Source: Oscillibacter sp. 1-3
GTDB lineage: Bacteria > Bacillota > Clostridia > Oscillospirales > Oscillospiraceae
Direction of reading: 5' to 3'
DNA length: 64,000 nt
Assembly: GCF_000403435.2 (NCBI RefSeq)
Contig: NZ_KE159709.1
Span: 333,604 to 397,603, forward strand
The position numbers and the translations under genes are program-made. Shown in pieces: positions 31,056 to 39,998 of the stretch. Position 1 is the first letter of the stretch, and the number at the start of each line of letters is the position of its first letter. The notes under the pieces are model-generated. The model searched no databases. It was not told the origin of the DNA and was given only the letters and a program-made list of their open reading frames with translations.

Positions 31056-31504
31056 CACGCTCAAAAATTTTTTATATTTTTTTCGCATTTACTCTTGACA
31101 TTTCCAATCTCAGATAAATACACGGACTTGAGTGTGAAATGCATCGAGTCTCTGGCTATGCCTCACTGGAGAAGTTGACGGCAAAGAATCTTCGGAGAGT
31201 ATGGAAGGGAGCGGGGACAGAAGGAGTTTTCTGACGACACAGGGACGGGGCATACGCAGCCCCCCTCGTATTCCGTCTGTATGCGAAACGCATATTTGTT
31301 AACCATATACGCAGGTGATCTGTCAAATGGGCATAGGCCGCCAAAAGTTTGGCGGCCTATGCCATAGTTGCAGAGAGGAGGTCGTTTCCCCGAGGGGGAT
31401 CTTTCAGATAAGAGTCATGCCTGTTGCTGCGCGGGAGATACGGCATACGTTTGGGCGCGATAGGGATGTGTTTCCGTAAAGCGGTTTAACGCGGTCTGAG
31501 CGGT
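31056..31504. other. non-coding junction between prophage and host genes
   Basis: 449 bp without a convincing gene; a 62-codon minus-strand frame (31156..31344) lacks a ribosome site. An AT-rich segment (31064..31090) is flanked by CACGCTCAA (31056..31064) and the imperfect inverse TTGAGTGTG (31128..31136), a possible recombinase site. A 16-bp direct repeat (AGCGGTTTAACGCGGT at 31480 and 31499) overlaps the MATE stop codon. Confidence 0.5.
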
Positions 31505-32866
31505 TTAACGCGGTTCGGAAGGACAGACGCTTTTGCGATGATTCTCAGTTAACTGCTGCTTGGCCCAAGTACCCTGCCGATAGCGGATGACAGAGATGAG
31601 GCAGGCGATGATCCAGGCGGGAGGGCTGCTCAGATAAATGGAGCGGAAGGACAATGCGGTGAGGGAGAGGAGCTTCGCACCCGCCAGTCGAAGAACCAGA
31701 TCCGTGAAGCTGGAGACCACCGGGATTTGGACATCCCCCGCTCCCTGGAGGGCTCCGTTGATGACTTGCTGCACTGTGAAGACTGGGAGGAGAATACACA
31801 TTACGTCCAGATGTTCGGTCCCCCGCAGGAGGGCGTCGGCCGTGATGTTGTAGAAGCCCAGAATACGCCGGTCGAACATGAGCATTCCGGTTCCCAGAAT
31901 CAGGGCTGCGCCCAAGGTTATGGCCAGAGCGGCCCGGCAGCCCTTCCGGGCACGCTCAATCTGCCCCGCGCCGATATTCTGTCCGACAAAGGACGCCAGG
32001 GCTGAGGCCATGCAGTTGACCGGGATGTGAATCAGCTCCTCGGTCTTGCCCATGGCCGCGAAGCCCTCGATGCTGGCGGGACCAAAGGAGTTGACCAGAC
32101 GCTGGAGCAGCAGGAATCCGGCGGCCTGCAGGGTCATCTGCAGTGTTACCGGTCCGCTGAAGCGGAGGACCAGAGCCGGTTTTTCCCGCTGGGGCCTCCA
32201 ATCCTGACGGGAGGGGCGGAGCTGGGGGAATTTTCTCAGGAGATAGAGCAGCGCGGCCAGCGCGGAACCGGCCTGCGAGACCGTTGAAGCCAGTGCGGCC
32301 CCGGCGGCGCCCATCCCCAGTCCTGCCACAAAGAACAGATCCAGCACCACATTGAGCATGGCGGCCACCAGCAGAAACAGCAGCGCGGCCCGGGAATCTC
32401 CAAAGGCCCGGGTGATGCCGTAAAAAATGTGGTAGAGCATCTGAAAGAGAAATCCAATGCTGTATATGGTCAGGTAGGCCGAGGCATCGGAGAGCATCTC
32501 CGGAGGGGTGTGGAGAAATCCCTGGAGCAGAGGGCGGGCGGACACAATGCACAGCAGAGTGACAGCGAGGCCGGCCGCTCCACCCAGCCACACCGAAGAG
32601 ATTGCCGAGGAGCGGATATTCTCATGCTGCCTTGCCCCAAAGTACTGGGCGATGATGATGTTGGTCCCCGCCCCCATGCCGGAGGCTATGGAGCTGGCGA
32701 TCCACAGGATCGGTCCGGGGACGCTGACAGCGCCCAGAGCCTGGGCGCTGACAAAGTTGCCCACTATGACGGCATCCGCGATGGAATAGGCCACCTGGAG
32801 CAGTTGGGCGCCCATCATGGGCAGCGCGAAGAACAGGAGCTGCCGCCACTCCCGTCCCTGTGTCAT
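31505..32866 (-). CDS. MATE-family efflux transporter (cluster A)
   Basis: 453 aa with about 12 membrane segments and the MATE pattern LLQVAYSIADAVIVGNFVS near the N-terminus and its counterpart after residue 230. It differs clearly from the cargo pump at 2165 and is GC-rich like the host genes. It lies 44 bp downstream of the yjbQ-like gene, as the last gene of the leftward frlC set, so it may export a product of Amadori compound breakdown or be an unrelated neighbour. Confidence 0.9.
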   Translation of the reverse strand: MTQGREWRQLLFFALPMMGAQLLQVAYSIADAVIVGNFVSAQALGAVSVPGPILWIASSIASGMGAGTNIIIAQYFGARQHENIRSSAISSVWLGGAAGLAVTLLCIVSARPLLQGFLHTPPEMLSDASAYLTIYSIGFLFQMLYHIFYGITRAFGDSRAALLFLLVAAMLNVVLDLFFVAGLGMGAAGAALASTVSQAGSALAALLYLLRKFPQLRPSRQDWRPQREKPALVLRFSGPVTLQMTLQAAGFLLLQRLVNSFGPASIEGFAAMGKTEELIHIPVNCMASALASFVGQNIGAGQIERARKGCRAALAITLGAALILGTGMLMFDRRILGFYNITADALLRGTEHLDVMCILLPVFTVQQVINGALQGAGDVQIPVVSSFTDLVLRLAGAKLLSLTALSFRSIYLSSPPAWIIACLISVIRYRQGTWAKQQLTENHRKSVCPSEPR

Positions 32867-32910
32867 GTCGCGAACCGTGGAAGTCCCCCCTCTCTGTAAA
32901 AAGGCCGCGC

Positions 32911-33336
32911 CTAATCTGTAACCGTGACCGTAATGGTCCGCACTGCGGGACCGTCAAATTCACAGAAGTAAATCTCCTGCGCGCCGCCCCGGACAGGGAC
33001 GCCCCCTTGAAGGGGAAGGTGGCAGTGGTTCCCCACCAGCAGGGCTTTCAGATGTCCGGTGGGGTTGCCGGCGGTGGAGCCATAATCCCGGAGCATCCGC
33101 GCGTGGCTGTATGGACGGTCCTCCGGGACAAGCGCGGAGAGAAAGGTCTCAATATCGCTCTCCAGACACTCCAGGGACTCGTTCACAGTGATGCCGGTGG
33201 TGGTGTGCTTGCTTTGAACGGTGACCAGACCGTCCCGGATACCGCTTCTGGCCGCGATCTCCAAAACCTGGCGGGTGATCAGGATGAGCTGTTCATACCG
33301 GCTGGTCCGCAGGGTGAATTCCTCATAATAGTGCAT
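32911..33336 (-). CDS. YjbQ-family protein (UPF0047)
   Basis: 141 aa. Characteristic family features are VQSKHTTTGITVNESLE near residue 40, the run SHARMLRDYGSTAGNPTGHLKALLVGN, and QEIYFCEFDGP near the end. Some members have thiamine-phosphate synthase side activity; the true role in this cluster is unknown. It lies 13 bp after the amidohydrolase gene in the same operon. It seems complete. Confidence 0.88.
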   Translation of the reverse strand: MHYYEEFTLRTSRYEQLILITRQVLEIAARSGIRDGLVTVQSKHTTTGITVNESLECLESDIETFLSALVPEDRPYSHARMLRDYGSTAGNPTGHLKALLVGNHCHLPLQGGVPVRGGAQEIYFCEFDGPAVRTITVTVTD

Positions 33337-33349
33337 AGACAGGCTCCTT

Positions 33350-34195
33350 TCAAAGACCCAAATAAACGAGCGCGTTCTCTCCCATGATCAGCTCCACAGA
33401 GCTCTCCCGCAGGCCCAGCGTCTCCATGGCTGCGGCCATGCGGATCTGTTCAAAACGGGGATCATCCGAGCCAAACAGGACCTGGTGCCGCAGGGAGCGG
33501 TCCAGCCAAGTGATGGGGAGGTCCTTTGTAAAGGTCTGCTGGTAGAACTCCCGGGCGCAGTCAAAATAGAGGACCCCCGTATCGGCGTAGAGGTTTGGAT
33601 ATTTTAGGAGCAGGGCAGCGGTCTCCCGCACCCAGGGCCAGCCGAACCGGGTGATCCCGATGCGGAGTTTGGGGTGGGACATCGCCAGGGGCTCCACCGA
33701 CAGCGGATGGGCCCAGGCCATGGATTGGCCGGGCTCCCAGGTCATCCCGAGGTGAAATAAGACAGGGCGGTCGTATTGTTCACACAGGGACCACACCGGC
33801 TCCAGCCGCGGGTCGTCGGGGCGGAACTCCCCCGCGCAGGGGTAGAGGGCCAGACCCAGCAGCCCCAGATCTCCCAGGGCGTGCTCCGCGGTCTCGGCCA
33901 AATGCGGGTCGCCGGGGTCCAGCGACCCCATGCCGAAAAAGAGGTCGGGCCGGAGGGAAATCAGTGAGCGGACCTCCTCGTTGGAGACAATGGCGCCTCC
34001 GCGGGCCTCCGGATAGACCTGAGCCAGCAGGGTGAGGCGGTCCAACCGGGCGCAGGCCATTTTGTTTTCGATATGTTCAAGTGCGGCCAGGCCATTTTTA
34101 TGGATGTCTGTCACACGGTGGCGCAGGCCCTCCCGATGGGAATCGCCGTTTATATCCGCATAAAAAGCGGGGTGGACATGAATATCAATCCGCAT
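33350..34195 (-). CDS. amidohydrolase-family (amidohydrolase 2) metal-dependent hydrolase
   Basis: 281 aa TIM-barrel hydrolase. The metal ligands are seen as DIHVHP at the N-terminus, PVLFHLGMTW in the middle and LFGSDDPRF near residue 247. Uracil-decarboxylase/cyclase-like amidohydrolases cleave C-N or C-C bonds; the substrate here is unknown, but it lies between an FrlC-like gene and yjbQ. It is 15 bp from the frlC-like gene. Confidence 0.82.
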   Translation of the reverse strand: MRIDIHVHPAFYADINGDSHREGLRHRVTDIHKNGLAALEHIENKMACARLDRLTLLAQVYPEARGGAIVSNEEVRSLISLRPDLFFGMGSLDPGDPHLAETAEHALGDLGLLGLALYPCAGEFRPDDPRLEPVWSLCEQYDRPVLFHLGMTWEPGQSMAWAHPLSVEPLAMSHPKLRIGITRFGWPWVRETAALLLKYPNLYADTGVLYFDCAREFYQQTFTKDLPITWLDRSLRHQVLFGSDDPRFEQIRMAAAMETLGLRESSVELIMGENALVYLGL

Positions 34196-34210
34196 AAAAT
34201 TCCTTCCCTC

Positions 34211-35026
34211 CTACATCATCTGCCGCAGGTTTTGAATGGCCCGCCGGGCGTAGAAACGGGGCTCGTTGAGATAGTTGGTCACCAATTCAATGGTGGCGGA
34301 GCCTTGATAATTCCGTTCTTTGAGCTCAGCCATGAGCTCGGGCAGCGGGAGACATCCCTCGCCGGGAACAAGGTGGACATCGTCGTTGCCGGAGCTGTCT
34401 ATAATGTGCATGTGGTACATTTTCTGACCGAGTTTGTCGAAATAGGCCAGAATGCTCTCGTGCTGAACAAAGGGGACCGCCACGTCACACATGCCCACTA
34501 AGGCCTCTGACGGCACAGCCTGAAAGACGCTGGAAAGGTCGTTGGCGCTGGTGACGGTGTTGCTCTCATAGGGGGTGAGAGGCTCCAGAATGAGCTTTTG
34601 GCCCAGATATTCCGCATAGGAGACCAGCTCTTGAAGTGTCCGTACCAGCCTGTCCCAAATCTCCTCCCGGGAGGCCGAATTTCCGGCGTGTGCCGCGGAG
34701 ATCAGCGTGGCCTCGCAGCCCAGAGCGGAGGCGGCGTCCATACACCGCTTGATGTACCGTACGGAGTCCTGGCGCTGGTTCTCCGTACCCAGCATGAAGT
34801 TGTAGGGATAGGCGTTGATCTCCGGCGTGAAGATGGGAATCGGGATGCCATAACGCTCCGAGAGGCTGCGGAGCTCCCGTACGCCGTATTGATTCAGGTC
34901 CGGGGGATAAGCGTGGGGGCGCCCGCCCCACAGCTCGATGTAATCGTATCCGAAGCGGGCGGCGTCCTGGAACATGTGCTCCGCCGGTTCACGCTGGTAG
35001 CCCGAGGTAAACAGCCCCAGTTTCAT
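34211..35026 (-). CDS. frlC: FrlC-like fructoselysine/psicoselysine 3-epimerase
   Basis: 271 aa sugar-phosphate isomerase/epimerase (AP-endonuclease-2 TIM barrel). It follows E. coli FrlC closely: KLGLFTSGYQREPAEHMFQDA, YIELWGGRPHAYPPDLN, ATLISAAHAGNSA, LILEPLTPYESN, HIIDSSGNDDVHLVPGEG, ELVTNYLNEPRFYARRA. Metal-binding Glu, Asp, His and Glu are present. It interconverts fructoselysine and psicoselysine. The start at 35026 follows AAAGGAGGTCC. It is the first gene of a leftward operon. Confidence 0.9.
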   Translation of the reverse strand: MKLGLFTSGYQREPAEHMFQDAARFGYDYIELWGGRPHAYPPDLNQYGVRELRSLSERYGIPIPIFTPEINAYPYNFMLGTENQRQDSVRYIKRCMDAASALGCEATLISAAHAGNSASREEIWDRLVRTLQELVSYAEYLGQKLILEPLTPYESNTVTSANDLSSVFQAVPSEALVGMCDVAVPFVQHESILAYFDKLGQKMYHMHIIDSSGNDDVHLVPGEGCLPLPELMAELKERNYQGSATIELVTNYLNEPRFYARRAIQNLRQMM

Positions 35027-35083
35027 GAAGGACCTCCTTTTGGATTCGATGAGTTTGATATAATTACATACCAATTTAAGCTC

Positions 35084-35112
35084 ATCCTATCACTTGTGTA
35101 AAAATACGTCAA
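35084..35112 (-). promoter_or_regulatory. promoter of the frlC-like operon
   Basis: Minus strand: TTGACG (35107..35112), 17-bp spacer, TAGGAT (35084..35089). It is divergent from the promoter at 35194 across an AT-rich 80-bp region. Confidence 0.7.
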
Positions 35113-35193
35113 GAGATTTGAAAAAAATATCATAAATAAAAGATTTATAAAAAAAATTATTTTGTGTCAAACGCAAAAAATGGTATAAATAAA

Positions 35194-35222
35194 TTGACAA
35201 CATATCTGCTTTCGATTATAAT
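35194..35222 (+). promoter_or_regulatory. promoter of the SIS deglycase gene
   Basis: Consensus TTGACA (35194..35199), 17-bp spacer, TATAAT (35217..35222), 60 bp before the start codon. Confidence 0.85.
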
Positions 35223-35281
35223 CATTGGCGGCAGACAGCGTTGGACCAGTGAACGATACTTATTACAGGGGGTAACAGATC

Positions 35282-36277
35282 ATGATCAAGTTTGACGAAA
35301 AAAAGCAGCTGGACAGTGTCCAGGGCGCTCTGGCGCTTCGGCCGCGGATCGAGGCCATCGTAGACGGCGTATGCCGGGAGGGCTTCCGGAATCTCTGCTG
35401 GCTGGGCATCGGCGGCACCTATGCGTCCTGCCTCCAGGCGGAGGTCCATATGCGGGAGCGCACGGCGCTGGACGTCTTTGCGGTCAATGCGGCGGAGTAT
35501 CTTACCACCGGTGACCGCCGTGTGGGCGAGGGCACGGTTGTTGTGGTCTCCTCGGTCACCGGCAGCACGGTGGAGATGGTGGACGGCGTGAAAAAGGCAC
35601 AGGCCGCCGGCGCGAAGGTCCTGGGCTTCATCGACGTGGAGACCACCGAGCTGGCCCGGATGGTGGACTGGGAGATTGCCTATCCGGCCAATGAACAGCT
35701 CAAGTTTTTCATGGTGGCGGACCGTTTCCTCTATCGCCACGGTGAGTTTGACGAGTATGATGTGTATTACGCCCAGCTGGACGCCCATCTGGCCCGCGAT
35801 CTGGTAGAGGTGGAAAAGGCCGCCGACGCCTTCGGCTTGGCTTTTGCGCAGAAGCACCACGATGACAAGCTCCACTATTTTGTGGGAGCGGGGAATCAGT
35901 ACGGCTCCACCTATTCCTACGCGATGTGCTATTGGGAGGAGCAGCATTGGATCCGCACCAAGAGCATTCACTCTGCCGAATTTTTCCACGGTATGCTGGA
36001 AATCGTGGAGCGGGACACCCCGGTGACTGTGTTTGTGGGCGAGGATGCGCAGCGGCCTCTCAGTGAGCGGGTGGTCCGCTTCCTGCCCAGAGTGTGCGCC
36101 AACTACACAGTCATTGACTCCAGGGATTACGACCTGCCCGGCATTGACGAGGGGTTCCGTGGGAATCTGTCTCATCTGGTGACCCATGCGGTGACACAGC
36201 GGATCGACGCCCACATGGAGGCCATCAATTGCCACCCCATGGAGATTCGCCGCTATTACCGCCAGTTCAGCTATTGA
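35282..36277 (+). CDS. FrlB-like sugar-amine 6-phosphate deglycase (SIS domains)
   Basis: 331 aa with two SIS domains. Features: LGIGGTYASCLQAEVHM, VVVVSSVTGSTVEMVDG (phosphosugar loop), SIHSAEFFHGMLEIVERDTP (catalytic Glu and His region of FrlB) and the end EIRRYYRQFSY, like the FrlB end. It would split a phosphorylated Amadori compound into glucose 6-phosphate and the free amine. It diverges from the frlC-like operon. Exact substrate unknown. Confidence 0.85.
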   Translation: MIKFDEKKQLDSVQGALALRPRIEAIVDGVCREGFRNLCWLGIGGTYASCLQAEVHMRERTALDVFAVNAAEYLTTGDRRVGEGTVVVVSSVTGSTVEMVDGVKKAQAAGAKVLGFIDVETTELARMVDWEIAYPANEQLKFFMVADRFLYRHGEFDEYDVYYAQLDAHLARDLVEVEKAADAFGLAFAQKHHDDKLHYFVGAGNQYGSTYSYAMCYWEEQHWIRTKSIHSAEFFHGMLEIVERDTPVTVFVGEDAQRPLSERVVRFLPRVCANYTVIDSRDYDLPGIDEGFRGNLSHLVTHAVTQRIDAHMEAINCHPMEIRRYYRQFSY

Positions 36278-36410
36278 GGACGGCCGATTTTGTACGGATG
36301 ACTGTGTGAACAAAGGTATTCCCGGCGTATGAGTCTGGGGGCGGAGATGCGCGGCGCGTCGATCCGGTACAGCGGAGCTTAACAAAAATAGAGTGAAGGC
36401 GGGAAAGTCT

Positions 36411-37196
36411 GTGTTTTTTGATTATCATACCCACAGCCATTACTCCTTTGACGGAGAGGAGGCTGCCGCCGATATGGTGGCCGCCGCCTCTGCGCGGGGG
36501 ATAGAGGAGATCTGCTTTACCGACCATGTGGATTTTGATTTTCCCGGGCGGCGGCATCTGCCGGACTTTGCCTCCCGGCGGAGAGAACTGGAGGCCCTTG
36601 GCCGCCGGTACCCGTTGATGGCCATTCGCCATGGAGCGGAGGTCAGTCTGGGAGATGAGGCCTGCGCCGAGGCGGCGTGGGCGGCGCTTCGGGATGTGGA
36701 GCTTGATTTTGTGATAGGCTCTGTCCATGTCGTGGATGGCGTTGACGTGTGGGCCGACCGCTATTACGAGGGCCAAAATAAAGCGGAGGCCTATCGCCGC
36801 TATCTGGAGGCCGTTGCCCGCATGCTGCCCGCGTTTCCGCACTTTCATGTGCTGGGGCACTATGATTTCGTGGCAAAATACGCCCCGTATCCGGACCGCT
36901 CTGTCACACTCGAGGACGCGCTGGATGCCTTTGAGGAGATATTCCGTTTCCTGATCGGGAACGGAAAGGCCATGGAGATTAATACCGCGTCGTGGCAGGA
37001 GGATGCTCCCTGGGGTATGGATGTTCTGCGCCGGTATCGGGAGCTGGGCGGTGAATATGTTACCGTGGGCTCCGACACCCACGGGACGGAGCGGGTGGGT
37101 GCCCGGATCGGCGAGGCGATGGAACTGGCCCGGGCTGCCGGAATCCGATATGTGGCCGCCTTTCAAAACGGAGAGCCGCGGATGCACAAGCTGTAA
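36411..37196 (+). CDS. PHP-domain phosphatase, histidinol-phosphatase-like (HisJ type)
   Basis: 261 aa. PHP metal ligands: FFDYHTHSHYSFDGEE, CFTDHVDFDF, GAEVSLGD, VIGSVHVVDG, GHYDFVAKY and VGSDTHGTERVG. Lying within an Amadori cluster it more likely removes phosphate from a sugar derivative than makes histidinol (inference). The GTG at 36411 is preferred because AAGGCGGG precedes it; a GTG at 36393 in frame is an alternative. It ends in a terminator. Confidence 0.82.
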   Translation: MFFDYHTHSHYSFDGEEAAADMVAAASARGIEEICFTDHVDFDFPGRRHLPDFASRRRELEALGRRYPLMAIRHGAEVSLGDEACAEAAWAALRDVELDFVIGSVHVVDGVDVWADRYYEGQNKAEAYRRYLEAVARMLPAFPHFHVLGHYDFVAKYAPYPDRSVTLEDALDAFEEIFRFLIGNGKAMEINTASWQEDAPWGMDVLRRYRELGGEYVTVGSDTHGTERVGARIGEAMELARAAGIRYVAAFQNGEPRMHKL

Positions 37197-37228
37197 AAAA
37201 GGAAACCCCAGAAGGGGTTTCCTTTTTT
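37195..37228. terminator. bidirectional terminator between convergent genes
   Basis: A 15-bp perfect stem (AAAAAAGGAAACCCC / GGGGTTTCCTTTTTT) with loop AGAA. It ends the PHP gene (rightward) and the transporter operon (leftward). Confidence 0.95.
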
Positions 37229-38327
37229 ACAGCACTTCTTTATGGACATAGTTCTGACTTTTGCCGTTAACGGCTGCCTCCAGCCTGGCGCAGAGGGGGT
37301 GCTTGTGCCAGAGATGTTTGTCCTCCGTCAGCTGATAGGACAGGATCTGGAAAAACGGCAGCAGGACCAGCGGAGCGGCGGCCTCCAGCCCGGGGTTACG
37401 CAGGGCAAGGACCCGGCTGTCCGCGGGCGGAGCGTCGGCGCAGGTCAGGAGATAGGCACGGCGGGTCACCTGGCAGGTGGCCTGCCACAGCTGCCGGACC
37501 CGGAGCGTGTCAGGTCCCGCGCCGTCCAGGAAAAACACGGTGTGGTTCGGCGTGAGCTGAAGCTCCGGCCCGTGGAGATACTCCTCGGTCTCACAGGCCA
37601 TTGCGGGGATCTGGAGCGTCTCACAGAGTTTCAGCGCCCCTTCGGCGGCGGCTCCGCAGCACGCGCCGGCGCCGCAGAGAAATACGGTGCCCATGGAGGA
37701 TAGATCGAGGTAATGGGACTCAAGAAAGGGAGGTGTCTGCCGGATGCAGTCCCGGCTGGCCGCCGCGGCGGCGGCCAGCGAGGAGCGGATTTGATCCGCC
37801 TCGGCGGGGGAGACACGCCCCAGGGCCCTTCCGCCCTCCAGGGCCAGGAGCTGGAAAAACAGGATGAGGGTGGATACTCCCATGGTGACATAGCCCACTT
37901 GTTCCTGTCCGCAGCCGTAGTCCACCAGGAGGTCTGAGACCTGGGCCATATCACTGGCGGGGTCACTGGTGACGCCAATCGCCGTTCCGCCCTGTCGCCG
38001 GATGACCTCCAGGGCCTCCAGGGCATTGGTGCTGTATCCGCTCTGTGAGACCACCAGGGTCAGCTCGTCCGGAGGCAGCTCGTGCTCATAACAGGCAAAG
38101 GTGTGGGGAGGTGTGACAAGCACCTCCATTCCCAGCAGCCGGCGCAGGAGGGGCCGGGCCGCGCAGGCGGCGTTGCGGGAGGAGCCGGAGGCCACGATCC
38201 GCAGGATTCGGAAATCTTCCCTGCGGAGCAGGTCCACCGCCGGCGCGGTGAGGGCTTCGGAGCGGTCCAAAGCTCTCTCCAGCGCCACCGGGGTCTCGGC
38301 CACATAGTCCAGCATGGTCTTTTTCAT
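37227..38327 (-). CDS. SIS-domain deglycase/isomerase of the transporter operon
   Basis: 366 aa with two SIS domains of the GlmS-C/FrlB type: RIVASGSSRNAACAARPLL, LTLVVSQSGYSTNALEALEVI, FLCGAGACCGAAAEGALKLCET, and the catalytic-region CETEEYLHGPELQLTPN. It resembles glucoselysine 6-phosphate deglycases more than the FrlB-like protein at 35282. It is the last gene after the ABC transporter, pointing to import-linked deglycation. Confidence 0.82.
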   Translation of the reverse strand: MKKTMLDYVAETPVALERALDRSEALTAPAVDLLRREDFRILRIVASGSSRNAACAARPLLRRLLGMEVLVTPPHTFACYEHELPPDELTLVVSQSGYSTNALEALEVIRRQGGTAIGVTSDPASDMAQVSDLLVDYGCGQEQVGYVTMGVSTLILFFQLLALEGGRALGRVSPAEADQIRSSLAAAAAASRDCIRQTPPFLESHYLDLSSMGTVFLCGAGACCGAAAEGALKLCETLQIPAMACETEEYLHGPELQLTPNHTVFFLDGAGPDTLRVRQLWQATCQVTRRAYLLTCADAPPADSRVLALRNPGLEAAAPLVLLPFFQILSYQLTEDKHLWHKHPLCARLEAAVNGKSQNYVHKEVL

Positions 38328-38340
38328 CTCCGGCGCCTCC

Positions 38341-39993
38341 TCACATGGTGATCTCTCCGTTTTTGCTGAGCTTGTTGAAGATCAGCAGGGAGATGATCGT
38401 GAGGATGGTGAGGACGCTGGCCATGGCGGCGGCAATGCCGTAATTGCCCCGGACGATCTGCGTGTATATGGCCACGGTGAGGGTCTGGGTGCGGCCGGTG
38501 TAGAGGATCATGGCCGTGGACAGCTCGGAGATCATCGTGACCCAGCTCAAAATGGCGCCCGCTACGATGCCGGAGGACATCATGGGCACGGTGATTTTGA
38601 AAAAGGTCTTCATCTTTGTGCTGCCGAGGGACAGGGCGGCCTCCTCAATGGTGATGGGGATCTGGTGTAAAATCGCCACTGAGGAGCGAATCGTATAGGG
38701 CAGACGGCGGATAATAAGGGCGACGACCATGATGAACATGGTGCCCGTAAATGCCACAGGGGGGCGGTTGAAGCTGGTGACCAGGGCGATGCCCACCACG
38801 GTGCCTGGAATGATATAGGGCACCATGCTCAGTACGTCCACCGTGGAGCTGAGCACGTTCCGGCGCCGGACGGAGAGATAGGCCATGAGAACGGCCAGCA
38901 GGACCACTGCCACAAGGGCGATCACCGGGATGACGATGGTGTTCTGCACACTGCGGCCCAGGCGGCTGAACATCTCCCGATAGCTGTCCAGAGAGTAGCC
39001 GTCCACATAGATGGTGCCGCTGGTCTTTTTGAAAGAGGTGTACAAAACGTACAGCTGGGGCAGGATGGCGATAAATACCACCACATAACAGAATACATGA
39101 ATCAGCACGCCCTTTGCGCCGTGCAGGGGTTTTTCCTCGATGGGATGCAGGGAGTTCATGGAGAAGCTGTTGCGCTTGCTGGCGATGTTCTGGGCAGAGA
39201 ACACCACCGTGGTGATCACAATAGCAATCACTGCGATAGCGGAGGCGAAGCCCTTGTTCTGGGAGACCTCGCCCACGAACTCCGTATAGAGGATCACGGG
39301 GAAGGTCCGGTATCCCTCACCCATGAGCATGGGAGTGCCGAAGTCCGAGAGGGCCCGGATAAAGACCAGGAGCGCCCCGGCCAGCAGGGTCGGCGTGATC
39401 AGGGGGAGGACTACCTTGAAAAACCGGCGTACTCCGGTGCAGCCCATGTTTTCACTGGCCTCCAGAAGGGAGTTGTCCACCTTGCTCAGGGCCCCGGCCA
39501 CATAGAGGAAGATCAGGGAGAACAGCTGCGTGGTGAACACCAGAAGCATGCCATTGAACCCATAGATGTCCGGGGGAGTGACGCCGAACAGGGCCTTGAT
39601 GAAATTTGTGATGACGCCGTTGCGGCCCAGCAGCAGAATCCACGCGTAAGCGCCTACGAAGGGAGCGGACATGGAGGAGATAATGATGAGGATGCGGAGA
39701 GTCTGCTTTCCCCTGATTTTGTACAGGGCAAAGAAATAGGCCATGGGAACGCCCACCAGCAGCGAGGTGACGGTGGCCCAGAAGGAGACCTTGAAGCTGT
39801 TGACCAGGGTGGAGGAGTAGTAGGGCTTGGAGAAGAATTTGATGAAGTGGTCCAGGGTAAAGCCATTGTCCCCGTAAAAGGCCATCTTGATCAGATTGCT
39901 CAGGGGATAGACCATGAACAGAAGATACATGGCCAGGATCGCCAGGGTGATAACGCCCCAGACGTCCAGGCGGAAACGGTGATTGTCCTTCAT
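38341..39993 (-). CDS. ABC transporter permease, fused two-module iron/polyamine type
   Basis: 550 aa, about 12 membrane helices, two permease modules each with an EAA loop (LLEASENMGCTGVRRFFKVVLPL near residue 190 and IEEAALSLGSTKMKTFFKITVPM near 460). This is the SfuB/FbpB design usually assigned to ferric iron, but related systems carry 2-aminoethylphosphonate or sugar amines. It lies between the ATPase and the SIS gene, 5 bp from the former. Confidence 0.9.
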   Translation of the reverse strand: MKDNHRFRLDVWGVITLAILAMYLLFMVYPLSNLIKMAFYGDNGFTLDHFIKFFSKPYYSSTLVNSFKVSFWATVTSLLVGVPMAYFFALYKIRGKQTLRILIIISSMSAPFVGAYAWILLLGRNGVITNFIKALFGVTPPDIYGFNGMLLVFTTQLFSLIFLYVAGALSKVDNSLLEASENMGCTGVRRFFKVVLPLITPTLLAGALLVFIRALSDFGTPMLMGEGYRTFPVILYTEFVGEVSQNKGFASAIAVIAIVITTVVFSAQNIASKRNSFSMNSLHPIEEKPLHGAKGVLIHVFCYVVVFIAILPQLYVLYTSFKKTSGTIYVDGYSLDSYREMFSRLGRSVQNTIVIPVIALVAVVLLAVLMAYLSVRRRNVLSSTVDVLSMVPYIIPGTVVGIALVTSFNRPPVAFTGTMFIMVVALIIRRLPYTIRSSVAILHQIPITIEEAALSLGSTKMKTFFKITVPMMSSGIVAGAILSWVTMISELSTAMILYTGRTQTLTVAIYTQIVRGNYGIAAAMASVLTILTIISLLIFNKLSKNGEITM

Positions 39994-39998
39994 GCCGC

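Larger units (their letters stand above)
9486..31060. mobile_element. contractile-tail prophage, late and regulatory part
   Basis: A contiguous set of P2-like tail, DGR, lysis and regulatory genes. Head and packaging genes are absent and may lie to the left of the conjugative element, outside the window. No serine or tyrosine integrase is seen in this part; the only recombinase is the IS30-type transposase at 30012. The right boundary is an estimate based on the change to host-type genes at 31505. Confidence 0.75.

Noticed and set aside
31156..31344. 62-codon minus-strand open frame in the prophage-host junction
   Set aside because: No ribosome site, no family, and atypical composition.
31480..31514. 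16-bp direct repeat as prophage attachment site
   Set aside because: The two copies are only 3 bp apart and overlap the end of a host gene; no matching copy near the left of the prophage.
35222..36385. 387-codon minus-strand open frame opposite the SIS gene at 35282
   Set aside because: Mirror of a strongly supported FrlB-like gene with its own consensus promoter.
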